A stretch of DNA of 64,000 nucleotides, taken from the NCBI RefSeq assembly GCF_001270065.2, contig NZ_LFYT02000003.1:124001-188000 (forward strand). Reading direction: 5' to 3'. Under the pieces are notes generated by a model. It ran no database searches and was not told the origin of the DNA. It saw only the letters and a program-made list of their open reading frames with translations. Position numbers and translations under genes: made by a program. Position 1 is the first letter of the stretch, and each line of letters opens with the position of its first letter. Of the stretch, positions 1-10,478 are shown one piece after another. This stretch comes from Limnohabitans planktonicus II-D5 (GTDB lineage: Bacteria; Pseudomonadota; Gammaproteobacteria; Burkholderiales; Burkholderiaceae_C).

Positions 1-385
1 TGCGGCTGGCGTGCACGATTTGGCCGCGCTCGATACCTTGCGTGCGCAGAGCATGCCGCGCGGCCTTGATGTCATCGGTGCTGGCCACAAAGGTGACGAG
101 TCGGGGTTCATGTGCCACCGCCTTTTGCAAGATCGGATCGTCCATGTCAAACCAGCGGGCCACTTGTGTTCGCTTGGGCATCACGGCTTCGGGGTTGATG
201 GCAATGATTTCAAAATAGGCCAGTGGATGGGCGGGCGAGGCGATTTTGAACAGGCGGTTGTGGGTGCCGTATTTTTCGTGCTCGCCGCCTGCGGCCGGTG
301 TGATGCCCAGCGTGGCTTCACACCATGCTTGGCCTTGTTCCAGTGTGGCGGCCATGACCACCAGGTGGTCGATTTGTGTCTTCAT
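1..385 (-). CDS. glyoxalase-like (VOC, Glyoxalase_3-type) protein, 3' end beyond window
   Basis: The first 128 codons are visible and the rest lies before base 1. The N-terminus reads MKTQIDHLVVMAATLEQG and is followed by a GGEHEKYGTHNRLFK block, then YFEIIAINPEA. This order of IDHLVV, GGxH, GTHN and a hydrophobic FEI strand is typical of the glyoxalase-like domain of the vicinal-oxygen-chelate superfamily. His7 and the His/Glu around residues 35-40 could be metal ligands. The substrate is unknown. The ATG overlaps the stop of the upstream NlpC/P60 gene as ATGA, so the two are probably translationally coupled. No function beyond the fold can be read from the sequence. Confidence 0.75.
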   Translation of the reverse strand, partial: MKTQIDHLVVMAATLEQGQAWCEATLGITPAAGGEHEKYGTHNRLFKIASPAHPLAYFEIIAINPEAVMPKRTQVARWFDMDDPILQKAVAHEPRLVTFVASTDDIKAARHALRTQGIERGQIVHASR

Positions 386-933
386 GGTTTGGAGGATTCG
401 GCTTCTACGGGCACCCTGCGGGCACCATTGAAGCGATTTTGCCAATAAGCGCTGCGCATGTCTTCAATCTTGACGGATTTGCCAGCTCTTGGGGAATGGA
501 TGAATTTGCCGTCACCGACATAAATGCCCACGTGGCTGAAGGCACGTTTCATGGTGTTGAAAAACACCAAGTCACCGGGCTGGAGATCGCTGCGGTCAAT
601 CACATCGGTGCTGCGAGCTTGCTCTTCTGCCCGGCGGGGCAAAATTTGGCCCACCGATTTTTCATAGAGGTGACGCACAAAACCACTGCAATCGAACCCG
701 GAAGTTTCGCTGCTGCCGCCACGCCTGTAGGGCACGCCCAGCAAATCCATGGCCTGGGTGATGAGGCCCGTGGCCTTGTCACCGGCTTTGTCTTTGGTGT
801 TGTAGAGGTGGCCCGTCAATTGAGACACCAAACCCTTGTCCGCCAAGGGTTTGAAGGCATCTTCGTCCACAGGGGCCGCCAGGGCGGCAGAGGACGACAA
901 GAGCCAGAAAAGTGAAACGATGAACCTGCGCAT
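382..933 (-). CDS. NlpC/P60 family cell-wall peptidase, secreted
   Basis: A 183-residue protein if started at the Met that opens a clear signal peptide (MRRFIVSLFWLLSSSAALAA, probable cleavage near residue 20). An upstream in-frame Met would add 20 residues that do not look like a leader. The C40 peptidase domain covers about residues 53-175: catalytic Cys82 in the FDCSGFV motif, His134 in FSHVGIYVG, and a third polar residue at His146 in FIHSP. The family cleaves gamma-D-glutamyl-diaminopimelate or related peptide bonds in peptidoglycan, so the expected site of action is the periplasm. It overlaps the glyoxalase-like gene by four bases. Whether it acts in septation, recycling or remodelling cannot be told. 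Confidence 0.88.
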   Translation of the reverse strand: MRRFIVSLFWLLSSSAALAAPVDEDAFKPLADKGLVSQLTGHLYNTKDKAGDKATGLITQAMDLLGVPYRRGGSSETSGFDCSGFVRHLYEKSVGQILPRRAEEQARSTDVIDRSDLQPGDLVFFNTMKRAFSHVGIYVGDGKFIHSPRAGKSVKIEDMRSAYWQNRFNGARRVPVEAESSKP

Positions 934-1056
934 AACGCCTGAGCATAACGGAAGTCGTTTATTGAAAATCGGGTGTACACCTTTGCTGTGCATGTTGATC
1001 GTTCATGGGGCGTGTTGGCTCCTGCGACAATCTCACCCATCAAAGATGGGGTGTTT

Positions 1057-1662
1057 ATGTTGATGGATGTTCAAGCGTGTCAGTTGGTGTTAGTCGATTT
1101 GCAAGCCAAACTCAAACCCGTAATGGTCGACGCCGACGGCGTGTGGGCCAATGCCGCCCGGTTGGCGCAGTTGGCTCAAGTGCTGGAAGTGCCGACCTGG
1201 GGCACGGAGCAAAATCCTTCCCGTTTGGGTGCCATGCCGCCTGAAATCCGCAGCCATTGCCGTCAAGTGCTGGCCAAAATGCAGTTCAGTGCTGTCGAGG
1301 AGGGCTTGGGGGAATGGCTGCAGCCTGAACCTCCTCAGGCTCTGCGTGGCAATGCGCGCAGTTTGCCGCGCCATCTGCAAAAAAACCAAGCAGCCGTGCA
1401 GGAGCGCAAGAGCATTGTGCTGGCCGGTTGTGAGGCGCACATTTGTCTGATGCAAACCGCACTCGACTTGCTGGAAGACGAGTTCGAGGTGTGGGTCGTG
1501 ACCGATGCCTGCGCATCTCGCACCGAGCGCAACCGCGATGCCGCCTATGACCGTCTGGCCGGAGCAGGGGCGGAACTGGTGACCGCCGAGATGGTGGCTT
1601 TTGAATGGTTGCGCTCGGCTGAACATCCAGACTTCAAGCTGCTGCAAAGCTTGTTCAAGTGA
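1057..1662 (+). CDS. isochorismatase-like cysteine hydrolase
   Basis: A 201-residue single-domain protein of the isochorismatase/nicotinamidase fold. The family triad is visible: Asp14 in QLVLVDLQ, Lys74 in AKMQFSAVEEG, and Cys125 in the AGCEAHIC motif just before a helix. The segment RNRDAAYDRL (about 159-168) is the usual C-terminal signature. Members hydrolyse amides or vinyl ethers and the substrate is not predictable here. This Met was chosen because the longer frame from 973 adds an unlikely N-terminus overlapping the divergent NlpC/P60 promoter region. An alternative ATG lies two codons on. It stands alone, divergent from the NlpC/P60 gene. Confidence 0.82.
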   Translation: MLMDVQACQLVLVDLQAKLKPVMVDADGVWANAARLAQLAQVLEVPTWGTEQNPSRLGAMPPEIRSHCRQVLAKMQFSAVEEGLGEWLQPEPPQALRGNARSLPRHLQKNQAAVQERKSIVLAGCEAHICLMQTALDLLEDEFEVWVVTDACASRTERNRDAAYDRLAGAGAELVTAEMVAFEWLRSAEHPDFKLLQSLFK

Positions 1663-1826
1663 GTAAGTTGTTGCGGCTTTGAGGGTGAAGCCGGTACAGT
1701 CTTTCGGGTGACAAAGTCAGCTTCTTGCAAGTCCTTTGCTCATAATTATGAATTCAGAAGAGTGGAGTGACTGGCCGATGGCGCACACTCGATGAATTCA
1801 TTTACGCAGGCATTCAGGAGACCTTC

Positions 1827-3725
1827 ATGGGCAGCTTTGCTGACTTTCACGCACGCTCGATCAACGACCGCGACGCTTTCTGGGCCGAGCAGGCCAAGCT
1901 GGTGGACTGGAAAGTCCAGCCCCAGCAAATTTGCGACTACAGCAATCCGCCGTTTGCCAAGTGGTTTGTGGGCGGTGAAACCAACCTCTGCCACAACGCT
2001 GTTGATCGCCACTTGGCCGAGCGTGCCGATCAGCCCGCTTTGATCTTTGTGTCGACCGAAACAGACACGGAAAAAACCTACTCCTACCGTGAGCTGCACG
2101 CCGAAGTGCAGCGCATGGCCGCCATCTTGCAAGACCTGGGTGTGGTCAAAGGCGACCGCGTGCTGATCTACATGCCCATGATCGCCGAGGCGGCTTTTGC
2201 CATGCTGGCCTGCGTGCGCCTGGGGGCCATCCATTCGGTGGTGTTTGGCGGTTTTGCCTCACACTCATTGGCCTCCCGCATCGAAGACGCTTCGCCCAAA
2301 GTCATCATCAGCGCCGACGCGGGCTCGCGCAGTGGCAAGGTCGTGGCCTACAAGCCGCTGCTCGATGAAGCCATCCAGCTCTCAGCCCACAAACCTGCCA
2401 ACGTGATCATGGTGGACCGCCAATTGGCTCCGTTCACGCCCGTGGCCGGCCGCGACATGGACTACGCCACCGAACGCGCCCAGCACATGGATGCGGTGGT
2501 GCCATGCGTGTGGGTCGAATCCACCCACCCCAGCTACACCCTCTACACCTCGGGCACCACCGGCAAGCCCAAGGGCGTGCAGCGCGACACCGGGGGCTAC
2601 ACCGTGGCCCTGGCGGCCAGCATGCCCAACATTTTTGAAGGCAAGCCCGGCGGCACTTTTTTCTGCACCAGCGACATCGGTTGGGTGGTGGGCCACAGCT
2701 ACATCATTTATGGCCCGTTGATTGGCGGCATGGCCACCATCCTCTACGAAGGCCTGCCCATCCGTCCCGACGGCGGTATCTGGTGGAGCCTGGTCGAGAA
2801 GTACAAAGTCAACGTCATGTTCAGCGCCCCCACGGCGATTCGGGTGCTCAAAAAGCAGGACCCTGCGCTGCTGACCAAGTACGACCTGTCCAGCCTGCAA
2901 GCCCTGTTCCTGGCCGGTGAGCCGCTCGACGAGCCTACCGCCAAGTGGATTTCTGAAGGCCTGAACGGAAAAGCCATCATCGACAACTACTGGCAGACCG
3001 AGACTGGCTGGCCGATCTTGAGCATTTGCAACGGCGTGGAAAAAGCGCCCAGCAAGTTCGGCTCGCCCGGCAAGGCGATTTACGGTTACAACGTCAAACT
3101 GGTCGACGACCAGACGGGCGATGAATTGACCGGTGCCCACCAAAAAGGCGTGTTGACCATCGAGGGCCCCTTGCCCCCCGGCAACCTGCAAACCATCTGG
3201 GGCGACGACGAGCGTTTCGTCAAGACCTATTGGAAAACCGTGCCGAATAAGCTGGTCTACAACACCTTCGACTGGGCCGTGCGGGATGAAGACGGTTACT
3301 TCTTCATCCTGGGCCGCACCGACGACGTGATCAACGTGGCCGGTCACCGCTTGGGCACCCGCGAGATTGAAGAAAGCATCTCCAGCCACCCCAACATCGC
3401 CGAAGTGGCGGTGGTGGGTGTGGCCGATCAGCTCAAAGGGCAGGTGGCCATGGCGTTTGCCATTGCCAAAGACGCTTCGGGCCTGGGTGATGCAACTGCG
3501 CGTCTCAAGCTCGAAGGCGAAGTCATGAAAGTGGTGGACAAGCAACTGGGCGCGGTGGCTCGCCCCTCGCGCGTGTTCTTTGTCTCGGCCTTGCCCAAGA
3601 CGCGCAGCGGCAAACTGCTGCGCCGCGCCATTCAGGCGGTGGCCGAAGGGCGTGAACCTGGTGACTTGACCACCATGGACGATCCAGCCGCTTTGCAGCA
3701 GATCGTCGATCAGATCAAAGGCTGA
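1827..3725 (+). CDS. prpE: propionyl-CoA synthetase (propionate-CoA ligase)
   Basis: An acyl-adenylate-forming enzyme of 632 residues that activates propionate to propionyl-CoA using ATP and CoA in the cytoplasm. The ATP-binding P-loop is TSGTTGKPKG at 241-250, the adenylation core holds YWQTETGWPI, and the C-terminal catalytic lysine is Lys596 in TRSGKLLRR. The MGSFADFHARSINDRDAFWA N-terminus, the KGVQRDTGGYTVAL segment and the size fit PrpE better than acetyl-CoA synthetase. Start chosen at 1827 because CAGGAG lies six bases upstream; the frame extends 20 codons further without a better signal. A strong terminator follows at once. No prpBCD genes are in the window, so this is an isolated prpE, and activity on acetate is also possible. 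Confidence 0.9.
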   Translation: MGSFADFHARSINDRDAFWAEQAKLVDWKVQPQQICDYSNPPFAKWFVGGETNLCHNAVDRHLAERADQPALIFVSTETDTEKTYSYRELHAEVQRMAAILQDLGVVKGDRVLIYMPMIAEAAFAMLACVRLGAIHSVVFGGFASHSLASRIEDASPKVIISADAGSRSGKVVAYKPLLDEAIQLSAHKPANVIMVDRQLAPFTPVAGRDMDYATERAQHMDAVVPCVWVESTHPSYTLYTSGTTGKPKGVQRDTGGYTVALAASMPNIFEGKPGGTFFCTSDIGWVVGHSYIIYGPLIGGMATILYEGLPIRPDGGIWWSLVEKYKVNVMFSAPTAIRVLKKQDPALLTKYDLSSLQALFLAGEPLDEPTAKWISEGLNGKAIIDNYWQTETGWPILSICNGVEKAPSKFGSPGKAIYGYNVKLVDDQTGDELTGAHQKGVLTIEGPLPPGNLQTIWGDDERFVKTYWKTVPNKLVYNTFDWAVRDEDGYFFILGRTDDVINVAGHRLGTREIEESISSHPNIAEVAVVGVADQLKGQVAMAFAIAKDASGLGDATARLKLEGEVMKVVDKQLGAVARPSRVFFVSALPKTRSGKLLRRAIQAVAEGREPGDLTTMDDPAALQQIVDQIKG

Positions 3726-3730
3726 TGCCC

Positions 3731-3759
3731 AAGGCCCCGCTTTGTCGGGGCCTTTTTTT
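3731..3759 (+). terminator. Rho-independent terminator of prpE
   Basis: A perfect 9-bp stem, AAGGCCCCG (3731-3739) pairing with CGGGGCCTT (3746-3754), with a six-base loop, followed by a T run to 3759. It begins six bases after the prpE stop and separates prpE from the sucA operon. Confidence 0.92.
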
Positions 3760-3792
3760 ATTCTGCAAAGGTTCTCTCTAACCGCCTGTAAG

Positions 3793-3820
3793 TTGGACAT
3801 CGGACAAGCCATGGCACAAT
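3793..3820 (+). promoter_or_regulatory. probable sigma-70 promoter of the sucA operon
   Basis: TTGGAC (3793-3798) and CACAAT (3815-3820) are separated by 16 bases in the gap between the prpE terminator and sucA. Transcription would start near 3827, giving a leader of about 115 bases before the sucA ATG. This is assigned by pattern only. Confidence 0.5.
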
Positions 3821-3941
3821 GCGTGCTGTACTTAGGCCCTTCCCCTGCCACAGTCGCATCCGCCAATCGGTCCAGCCGTGTCGCGGAAGGTAAATTTCAA
3901 CCAACTAATGTTTCCCAGAGGGAAACGGAGGTCAGCGAATC

Positions 3942-6809
3942 ATGAGCGAGACAAATTCCGTCTACTCCGCCTATTCAGGCAATACCCATCTCTTCGGGGG
4001 CAATACCCCCTACGTCGAAGAGATGTATGAGAACTACCTGGCCAATCCTGGCAGCGTGCCCGATTCCTGGCGCGACTACTTTGATGCCTTGCAGCACGTT
4101 CCCGCCCTCGATGGCTCCAACGCCAAAGACGTGCCCCACCAGCCGGTCATCAATGCTTTTGCCGAGCGCGCCAAAGCCGGCGGCACCAAAGTTGTCATGG
4201 CCAGCGCTGACGTCGAGATGGGCCGCAAGCGCACTGCCGTTCAGCAGCTGATCGCCGCCTACCGCAACGTGGGCCAACGCTGGGCAGACCTGGACCCGCT
4301 CAAGCGCACCGAGCGCCCCAATATTCCTGACCTTGACCCCGCTTTCTTCGGCTTCACCGATGCCGACCAGGAAACCGTGTTCGACACCAGCAACACGTTT
4401 TTTGGCAAGAACAACATGTCCTTGCGCGAGCTGCTCAATGCGCTGCGTGAGACCTATTGCGGCACCTTGGGTGCCGAGTACATGTACACCACCGACCAGG
4501 CTGAAAAGCGCTGGTGGCAGCAAAAGCTCGAGAGCATCCGCAGCAAGCCCAACTTCACATCGGACAAGAAAAAGCAGATCCTCGACCGCCTGACAGCCGC
4601 CGAAGGTCTGGAGCGCTACCTGCACACCAAATACGTGGGTCAAAAGCGCTTCTCCCTCGAAGGAGGTGAGAGCTTCATCGCCGCCATGGACGAGCTGATC
4701 CAGCAAGCCGGTGCGCAAGGGGTGCAGGAAGTCGTGATCGGCATGGCCCACCGCGGCCGCTTGAACGTCTTGGTCAACACCATGGGCAAGCTGCCGGCTG
4801 ACCTGTTTGCCGAGTTTGACCACACCGCACCGGAAGAATTGCCTGCCGGTGACGTGAAATACCACCAAGGCTTCAGCTCTGACGTGAACACAGTGGGCGG
4901 TCCCGTCCACCTGTCGCTGGCCTTCAACCCCTCGCACCTGGAAATCGTGAACCCCGTGGTCGAGGGCTCTGTGCGCGCCCGCATGGACCGCCGGGGTGAC
5001 CCCCTGGGCAAGCAAGTGCTGCCCGTTCTGGTCCACGGTGATGCCGCCTTCGGTGGCCAGGGCGTGAACCAGGAAACCTTTGCCTTGGCCCAAACCCGTG
5101 GTTACTCCACAGGCGGCACAGTTCACATCATCATCAACAACCAGATTGGTTTCACCACGTCTGACCCGCGCGACATGCGCTCGAGCGTGTTCTGCACCGA
5201 CATCGTCAAGATGGTCGAAGCGCCGGTCTTGCACGTCAATGGTGACGATCCAGAGGCCGTGGTCCTGGCCACTCAGCTGGCTTTGGAATACCGCATGACG
5301 TTCCAAAAAGACGTGGTGCTGGATGTGGTGTGTTTTCGCAAACTGGGTCACAACGAGCAGGACACCCCTGCACTGACCCAACCGCTGATGTACAAAAAGA
5401 TCGCGGCCCACCCCGGCACACGCAAGTTGTTTGCCGACAAGCTGGCCACGCAAGGCTTGGGCGAAACCATTGGCGACGACATGGCCAAGGCCTACCGCGC
5501 TGCTTTGGACGCAGGCAAGAACACCACCGAGCCGGTGTTGACCAACTTCAAAACCAAGTTCACTGTGGACTGGGCGCCTTTCATGGGCAAGAAGTGGACC
5601 GACGCGGGTGACACCTCCATTCCTTTGGCCGACTGGAAACGTCTGGCCGAGAAAATCACCACCATCCCTGAGTCGGTCACACCGCACCAGTTGGTCAAAA
5701 AGGTGTACGACGACCGCGCCGCCATGGGCCGTGGCGACATTCCGGTGGACTGGGGCATGGGCGAGCACATGGCTTTCGCCTCACTCGTGGCCAGCGGCTA
5801 CCCTGTGCGCCTGTCGGGCGAAGATTGCGGCCGTGGCACATTCACCCACCGTCATGCGGTCATTCACGATCAAAAGCGCGAGAAGTGGGACACCGGCACC
5901 TACGTCGCCCTGCAAAACGTCTCTGACAAGCAGGCCCCCTTCACCGTGATCGACTCGATCCTGTCCGAAGAAGCTGTGCTCGGCTTTGAATACGGCTATG
6001 CCTCCAACGACCCCAACACCCTGGTGATCTGGGAAGCCCAGTTCGGCGACTTTGCCAACGGCGCTCAGGTGGTGATCGACCAGTTCATTGCGTCGGGCGA
6101 AGTCAAGTGGGGCCGTGTGAACGGCCTGACCTTGATGCTGCCGCACGGCTACGAAGGCCAGGGCCCCGAGCACAGCTCAGCCCGTGTGGAGCGCTTCATG
6201 CAGCTGGCGGCTGACACCAACATGCAGCTCGTGCAGCCCACCACGGCCAGCCAGATCTTCCATGTGCTGCGCCGCCAGATGGTGCGTGACCTGCGCAAGC
6301 CGCTGGTCATCTTCACGCCCAAGTCGCTCCTGCGCAACAAGGACGCCACCAGCCCGGTGTCCGAGTTCACCAAGGGCAGCTTCCAGACGGTGATCCCCGA
6401 GAACAAGGCGCTCAAGGCCGACAAGGTCAAGCGCGTCATCGCTTGCTCGGGCAAGGTGTACTACGACCTGGTCAAGCAACGCGAATCCAAGGGCTCTGAT
6501 GACGTGGCGATCATCCGCGTGGAACAGCTCTACCCCTTCCCGCACAAGGCCTTCGCAGCCGAGATCAAGAAGTACCCCAACGCCACCGACATCGTCTGGT
6601 GCCAGGACGAGCCACAGAACCAGGGTGCCTGGTTCTTCATCCAGCACAACATCCACGAGAACATGCTCGAAGGTCAAAAGCTCGGTTATGCCGGTCGCGC
6701 AGCGTCCGCGTCACCTGCGGTGGGTTACTCACACCTGCACCAGGACCAGCAAAAAGCACTGATCGAAGCGGCCTTCTCGAAGCTCAAGGGCTTCGTGCTG
6801 ACCAAGTGA
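3942..6809 (+). CDS. sucA: 2-oxoglutarate dehydrogenase E1 component
   Basis: A thiamine-diphosphate decarboxylase of 955 residues, full length for the family. It catalyses the first step of the 2-oxoglutarate dehydrogenase complex, decarboxylating 2-oxoglutarate and passing succinyl to the E2 lipoyl arm. The N-terminal segment with VEEMYENYLANPGSVPDSWR is the usual E2-contacting region. GMAHRGRLNVL and the TPP-binding GDAAFGGQG starting at residue 366, with NNQIGFTTSDPRD downstream, mark the active site. YEGQGPEHSSAR lies in the transketolase-like half. ACGGAGG sits about ten bases before the ATG. First gene of an operon with odhB and lpdA. Confidence 0.97.
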   Translation: MSETNSVYSAYSGNTHLFGGNTPYVEEMYENYLANPGSVPDSWRDYFDALQHVPALDGSNAKDVPHQPVINAFAERAKAGGTKVVMASADVEMGRKRTAVQQLIAAYRNVGQRWADLDPLKRTERPNIPDLDPAFFGFTDADQETVFDTSNTFFGKNNMSLRELLNALRETYCGTLGAEYMYTTDQAEKRWWQQKLESIRSKPNFTSDKKKQILDRLTAAEGLERYLHTKYVGQKRFSLEGGESFIAAMDELIQQAGAQGVQEVVIGMAHRGRLNVLVNTMGKLPADLFAEFDHTAPEELPAGDVKYHQGFSSDVNTVGGPVHLSLAFNPSHLEIVNPVVEGSVRARMDRRGDPLGKQVLPVLVHGDAAFGGQGVNQETFALAQTRGYSTGGTVHIIINNQIGFTTSDPRDMRSSVFCTDIVKMVEAPVLHVNGDDPEAVVLATQLALEYRMTFQKDVVLDVVCFRKLGHNEQDTPALTQPLMYKKIAAHPGTRKLFADKLATQGLGETIGDDMAKAYRAALDAGKNTTEPVLTNFKTKFTVDWAPFMGKKWTDAGDTSIPLADWKRLAEKITTIPESVTPHQLVKKVYDDRAAMGRGDIPVDWGMGEHMAFASLVASGYPVRLSGEDCGRGTFTHRHAVIHDQKREKWDTGTYVALQNVSDKQAPFTVIDSILSEEAVLGFEYGYASNDPNTLVIWEAQFGDFANGAQVVIDQFIASGEVKWGRVNGLTLMLPHGYEGQGPEHSSARVERFMQLAADTNMQLVQPTTASQIFHVLRRQMVRDLRKPLVIFTPKSLLRNKDATSPVSEFTKGSFQTVIPENKALKADKVKRVIACSGKVYYDLVKQRESKGSDDVAIIRVEQLYPFPHKAFAAEIKKYPNATDIVWCQDEPQNQGAWFFIQHNIHENMLEGQKLGYAGRAASASPAVGYSHLHQDQQKALIEAAFSKLKGFVLTK

Positions 6810-6853
6810 ACTACCAGAACAACCTTGCGTTTAACCTTTAAAGAGAATTAAAA

Positions 6854-8131
<1,278 letters not shown>

Positions 8132-8138
8132 TTTCAAC

Positions 8139-8924
8139 GTGAGTGAAAATAAACCGAGCGTTGAGCAGGTGGCTTTGAGTCATCTGCTAGATAACGCATA
8201 TGAAGAGTTCAAGTTATCTATTCATTCAGCTAGTGCTCGGTTTGTTTTATGGGGATCTTTTCGGGATGCCGCGGACCTAAAACAGCACTACTTTGCAGCA
8301 AAGAATAAGAAGTTCCTTTTGGATGGAAGACGTAGTGCAAAGAGTTTTAGCCCCAGTGATTCGACTCTTAAAGAGGTTGTCGAGCTAGGTGCAGCAGAAG
8401 CAGAGGCGTATGTCGATTGGGTGCGAGAACAAAATGGGCAACCGATCCTCCGCGAAATGCTTGTGTCCTACTGCACAGTATTCGAAAACTGTTTGAAAAA
8501 CGTTGCGCTTGTTTTTCTTCTCGCAAACAAGAAGAACCAAGGTCTCCGCGGTCAGGTTTTTGTACCTGGCGACGAGTTTAGGAAAGCGCTTCACAGCATC
8601 CAGGATCGATGGCGTGCAGCTGGTAGTGCTGAAAAAAGCCGGGCAGAACAGTTTTTTGATTCGAATATTCAAACAGTAAATGTGGACTGCTCCCGCTTTC
8701 AATTTCTGCCAATGAGTGCTCCTGAATGGTCCACATGTCGCGCGGCTTATCAAGCCCGAAATGCTTTGGTGCATCAATTGGGCCGACCCTTTGAAACTCT
8801 TGAAATTGATGGAACACCATTGCCTGCTGGTTGGGAAATTCAGCTTACCCCAGCGCAGTTGCTAGCCGTACAGAGATCATTTGAAAAAATCTTGTGGCCA
8901 TTGGATCCACTGAACCAACTTTAA
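8139..8924 (+). CDS. HEPN-motif protein of unknown function inserted in the odh operon
   Basis: A 261-residue protein read from GTG at 8139, seven bases after the odhB stop and thirteen before the lpdA ATG. No Shine-Dalgarno is evident, so coupling to odhB translation is likely. Its most telling feature is RNALVH at 207-212: the R-polar-x3-H pattern of HEPN domains, many of which are metal-independent ribonucleases in toxin-antitoxin and defence systems. The helix [20 protein letters not shown] (107-126) resembles the first HEPN helix of MAE-type or RiboL-PSP families; that match is from memory. Base use differs from its neighbours: 24 G+C in each of the stretches 8161-8220 and 8281-8340, against 34 in 7561-7620 of odhB. 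No antitoxin or nucleotidyltransferase partner is adjacent. The ribonuclease role is inference. Confidence 0.7.
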   Translation: MSENKPSVEQVALSHLLDNAYEEFKLSIHSASARFVLWGSFRDAADLKQHYFAAKNKKFLLDGRRSAKSFSPSDSTLKEVVELGAAEAEAYVDWVREQNGQPILREMLVSYCTVFENCLKNVALVFLLANKKNQGLRGQVFVPGDEFRKALHSIQDRWRAAGSAEKSRAEQFFDSNIQTVNVDCSRFQFLPMSAPEWSTCRAAYQARNALVHQLGRPFETLEIDGTPLPAGWEIQLTPAQLLAVQRSFEKILWPLDPLNQL

Positions 8925-8937
8925 TTTTGGAGTGAAC

Positions 8938-10365
8938 ATGTCTAAACAATTCGACGTCGTTGTCATCGGCGGTGGCCCTGGTGGCTACATCGCAGCGATT
9001 CGTGCTGCACAACTCGGTTTCCAAGTCGCTTGTATCGACGAGTGGAAAAACGCGGCCGGTGGCCCAGCCCCCGGCGGCACCTGTACCAACGTGGGTTGCA
9101 TCCCCTCCAAGGCTCTGCTTCAATCGAGCGAGCACTTTGAGCATGCCAACCACCACTTCGCAGAGCACGGCATCACCGCCACGGACGTGAAGATGGATGT
9201 GACCAAGATGATTGCCCGCAAAGACACCGTCGTGAAGCAAAACAATGATGGCATCTTGTACCTGTTCAAGAAAAACAAGGTCACCTTCTTCCACGGTCGT
9301 GGCAGCTTTGCGGGCAAGGCAGAAGGTGGTTACACCCTCAACGTGGCAGGCAAGACCGAAGAGTCCATCACCGCCAAGCAAGTCATCATTGCCACCGGCT
9401 CGAACGCCCGTGCCTTGCCCGGCACACCGTTTGACGAAGTCAATGTGTTGTCCAATGATGGCGCTTTGCGCGTGGGCGCTGTGCCCAAGAAGCTGGCCTT
9501 GATCGGTTCCGGCGTGATCGGTCTGGAAATGGGTTCGGTCTGGCGTCGACTGGGCGCAGAAGTCACCATCCTCGAAGGCCTGCCCACATTTTTGGGCGCG
9601 GTGGACGAGCAAATCGCCAAAGAAGCCAAGAAGGCTTTTGACAAGCAAGGCTTGAAGATTGAACTGGGCGTGAAAGTCGGCGAAATCGTCAATGACAAAA
9701 ATGGCGTCACCGTCAACTACACCAACGCCAAGGGCGAGGCGGTGGTGCTGGATGCGGACAAGCTCATCGTGTCGATTGGCCGCGTGCCCAACACCATTGG
9801 CTTGAACACCGAAGCTGTGGGCCTGCAGCTGGACGAGCGCGGCGCGATCGTGGTCGATGCTGATTGCAAAACCAACCTGCCCGGCGTGTGGGCCGTGGGT
9901 GATGTGGTACGTGGCCCCATGCTCGCGCACAAAGCCGAAGAAGAGGGCGTGGCCGTGGCCGAACGCATCGCGGGCCAACACGGGCACGTCAACTTCAACA
10001 CCATCCCTTGGGTCATTTACACCAGCCCCGAGATCGCTTGGGTCGGCCGCACCGAGCAGCAGCTCAAGGCCGATGGCGTGGCCTACAAGGCGGGTTCGTT
10101 CCCGTTCCTGGCCAACGGCCGTGCCCGCGCCTTGGGCGACACGACCGGCATGGTGAAAATGCTGGCCGATGCCACCACCGACGAAATCCTGGGCGTGCAC
10201 ATTGTGGGGCCCTCGGCTTCCGAGTTGATCGCCGAAGCTGTGGTGGCCATGGAGTTCCGAGCGAGTTCGGAGGACATTGCCCGTATTTGTCACGCCCATC
10301 CCAGCTTGAGTGAAGCCACGAAAGAAGCGGCACTGGCCGTGGATAAGCGCACCTTGAACTTCTAA
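8938..10365 (+). CDS. lpdA: dihydrolipoamide dehydrogenase (E3)
   Basis: An FAD-dependent pyridine-nucleotide disulfide oxidoreductase of 475 residues that re-oxidises the dihydrolipoyl arm of E2 and reduces NAD+. The N-terminal FAD-binding GGGPGGY is at 11-17, and the redox-active disulfide is Cys49/Cys54 in [15 protein letters not shown] second dinucleotide motif GSGVIGLE lies mid-protein, and the C-terminal dimer-interface His lies in [13 protein letters not shown] at 8938 is preferred over GTG at 8932 because TTGGAG is five bases upstream. Last gene of the sucA operon, followed by a terminator. Confidence 0.96.
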   Translation: MSKQFDVVVIGGGPGGYIAAIRAAQLGFQVACIDEWKNAAGGPAPGGTCTNVGCIPSKALLQSSEHFEHANHHFAEHGITATDVKMDVTKMIARKDTVVKQNNDGILYLFKKNKVTFFHGRGSFAGKAEGGYTLNVAGKTEESITAKQVIIATGSNARALPGTPFDEVNVLSNDGALRVGAVPKKLALIGSGVIGLEMGSVWRRLGAEVTILEGLPTFLGAVDEQIAKEAKKAFDKQGLKIELGVKVGEIVNDKNGVTVNYTNAKGEAVVLDADKLIVSIGRVPNTIGLNTEAVGLQLDERGAIVVDADCKTNLPGVWAVGDVVRGPMLAHKAEEEGVAVAERIAGQHGHVNFNTIPWVIYTSPEIAWVGRTEQQLKADGVAYKAGSFPFLANGRARALGDTTGMVKMLADATTDEILGVHIVGPSASELIAEAVVAMEFRASSEDIARICHAHPSLSEATKEAALAVDKRTLNF

Positions 10366-10425
10366 GTCCATGCCACACCCCGGACAGCTGTTGGGGGTGA
10401 GTTGGGTTAAAGTTCAGGATCCCTG

Positions 10426-10457
10426 AAAACCCGGGCATGGTCCCGGGTTTTGTTTTT
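10426..10457 (+). terminator. Rho-independent terminator of the sucA-odhB-lpdA operon
   Basis: A perfect 10-bp stem, AAAACCCGGG (10426-10435) with CCCGGGTTTT (10442-10451), six-base loop, then GTTTTTG. It lies 60 bases after the lpdA stop and just before zapE. Confidence 0.88.
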
Positions 10458-10478
10458 GAATTGAAGAGCAAGTCACCC

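Noticed and set aside
1725-1746. prpE promoter from TTGCAA and CATAAT
   Set aside because: The spacing is only ten bases, too short for a sigma-70 promoter.
2382-3866. 494-codon minus-strand frame over prpE
   Set aside because: It mirrors prpE in a GC-rich codon-position pattern, is rich in His/Gly/Val/Gln, matches no family, and prpE is unmistakable.
3975-5768. 597-codon minus-strand frame over sucA
   Set aside because: Antisense shadow of sucA with no start signal or domain.
8845-10371. 508-codon minus-strand frame over lpdA
   Set aside because: Antisense shadow of lpdA with low-complexity composition.
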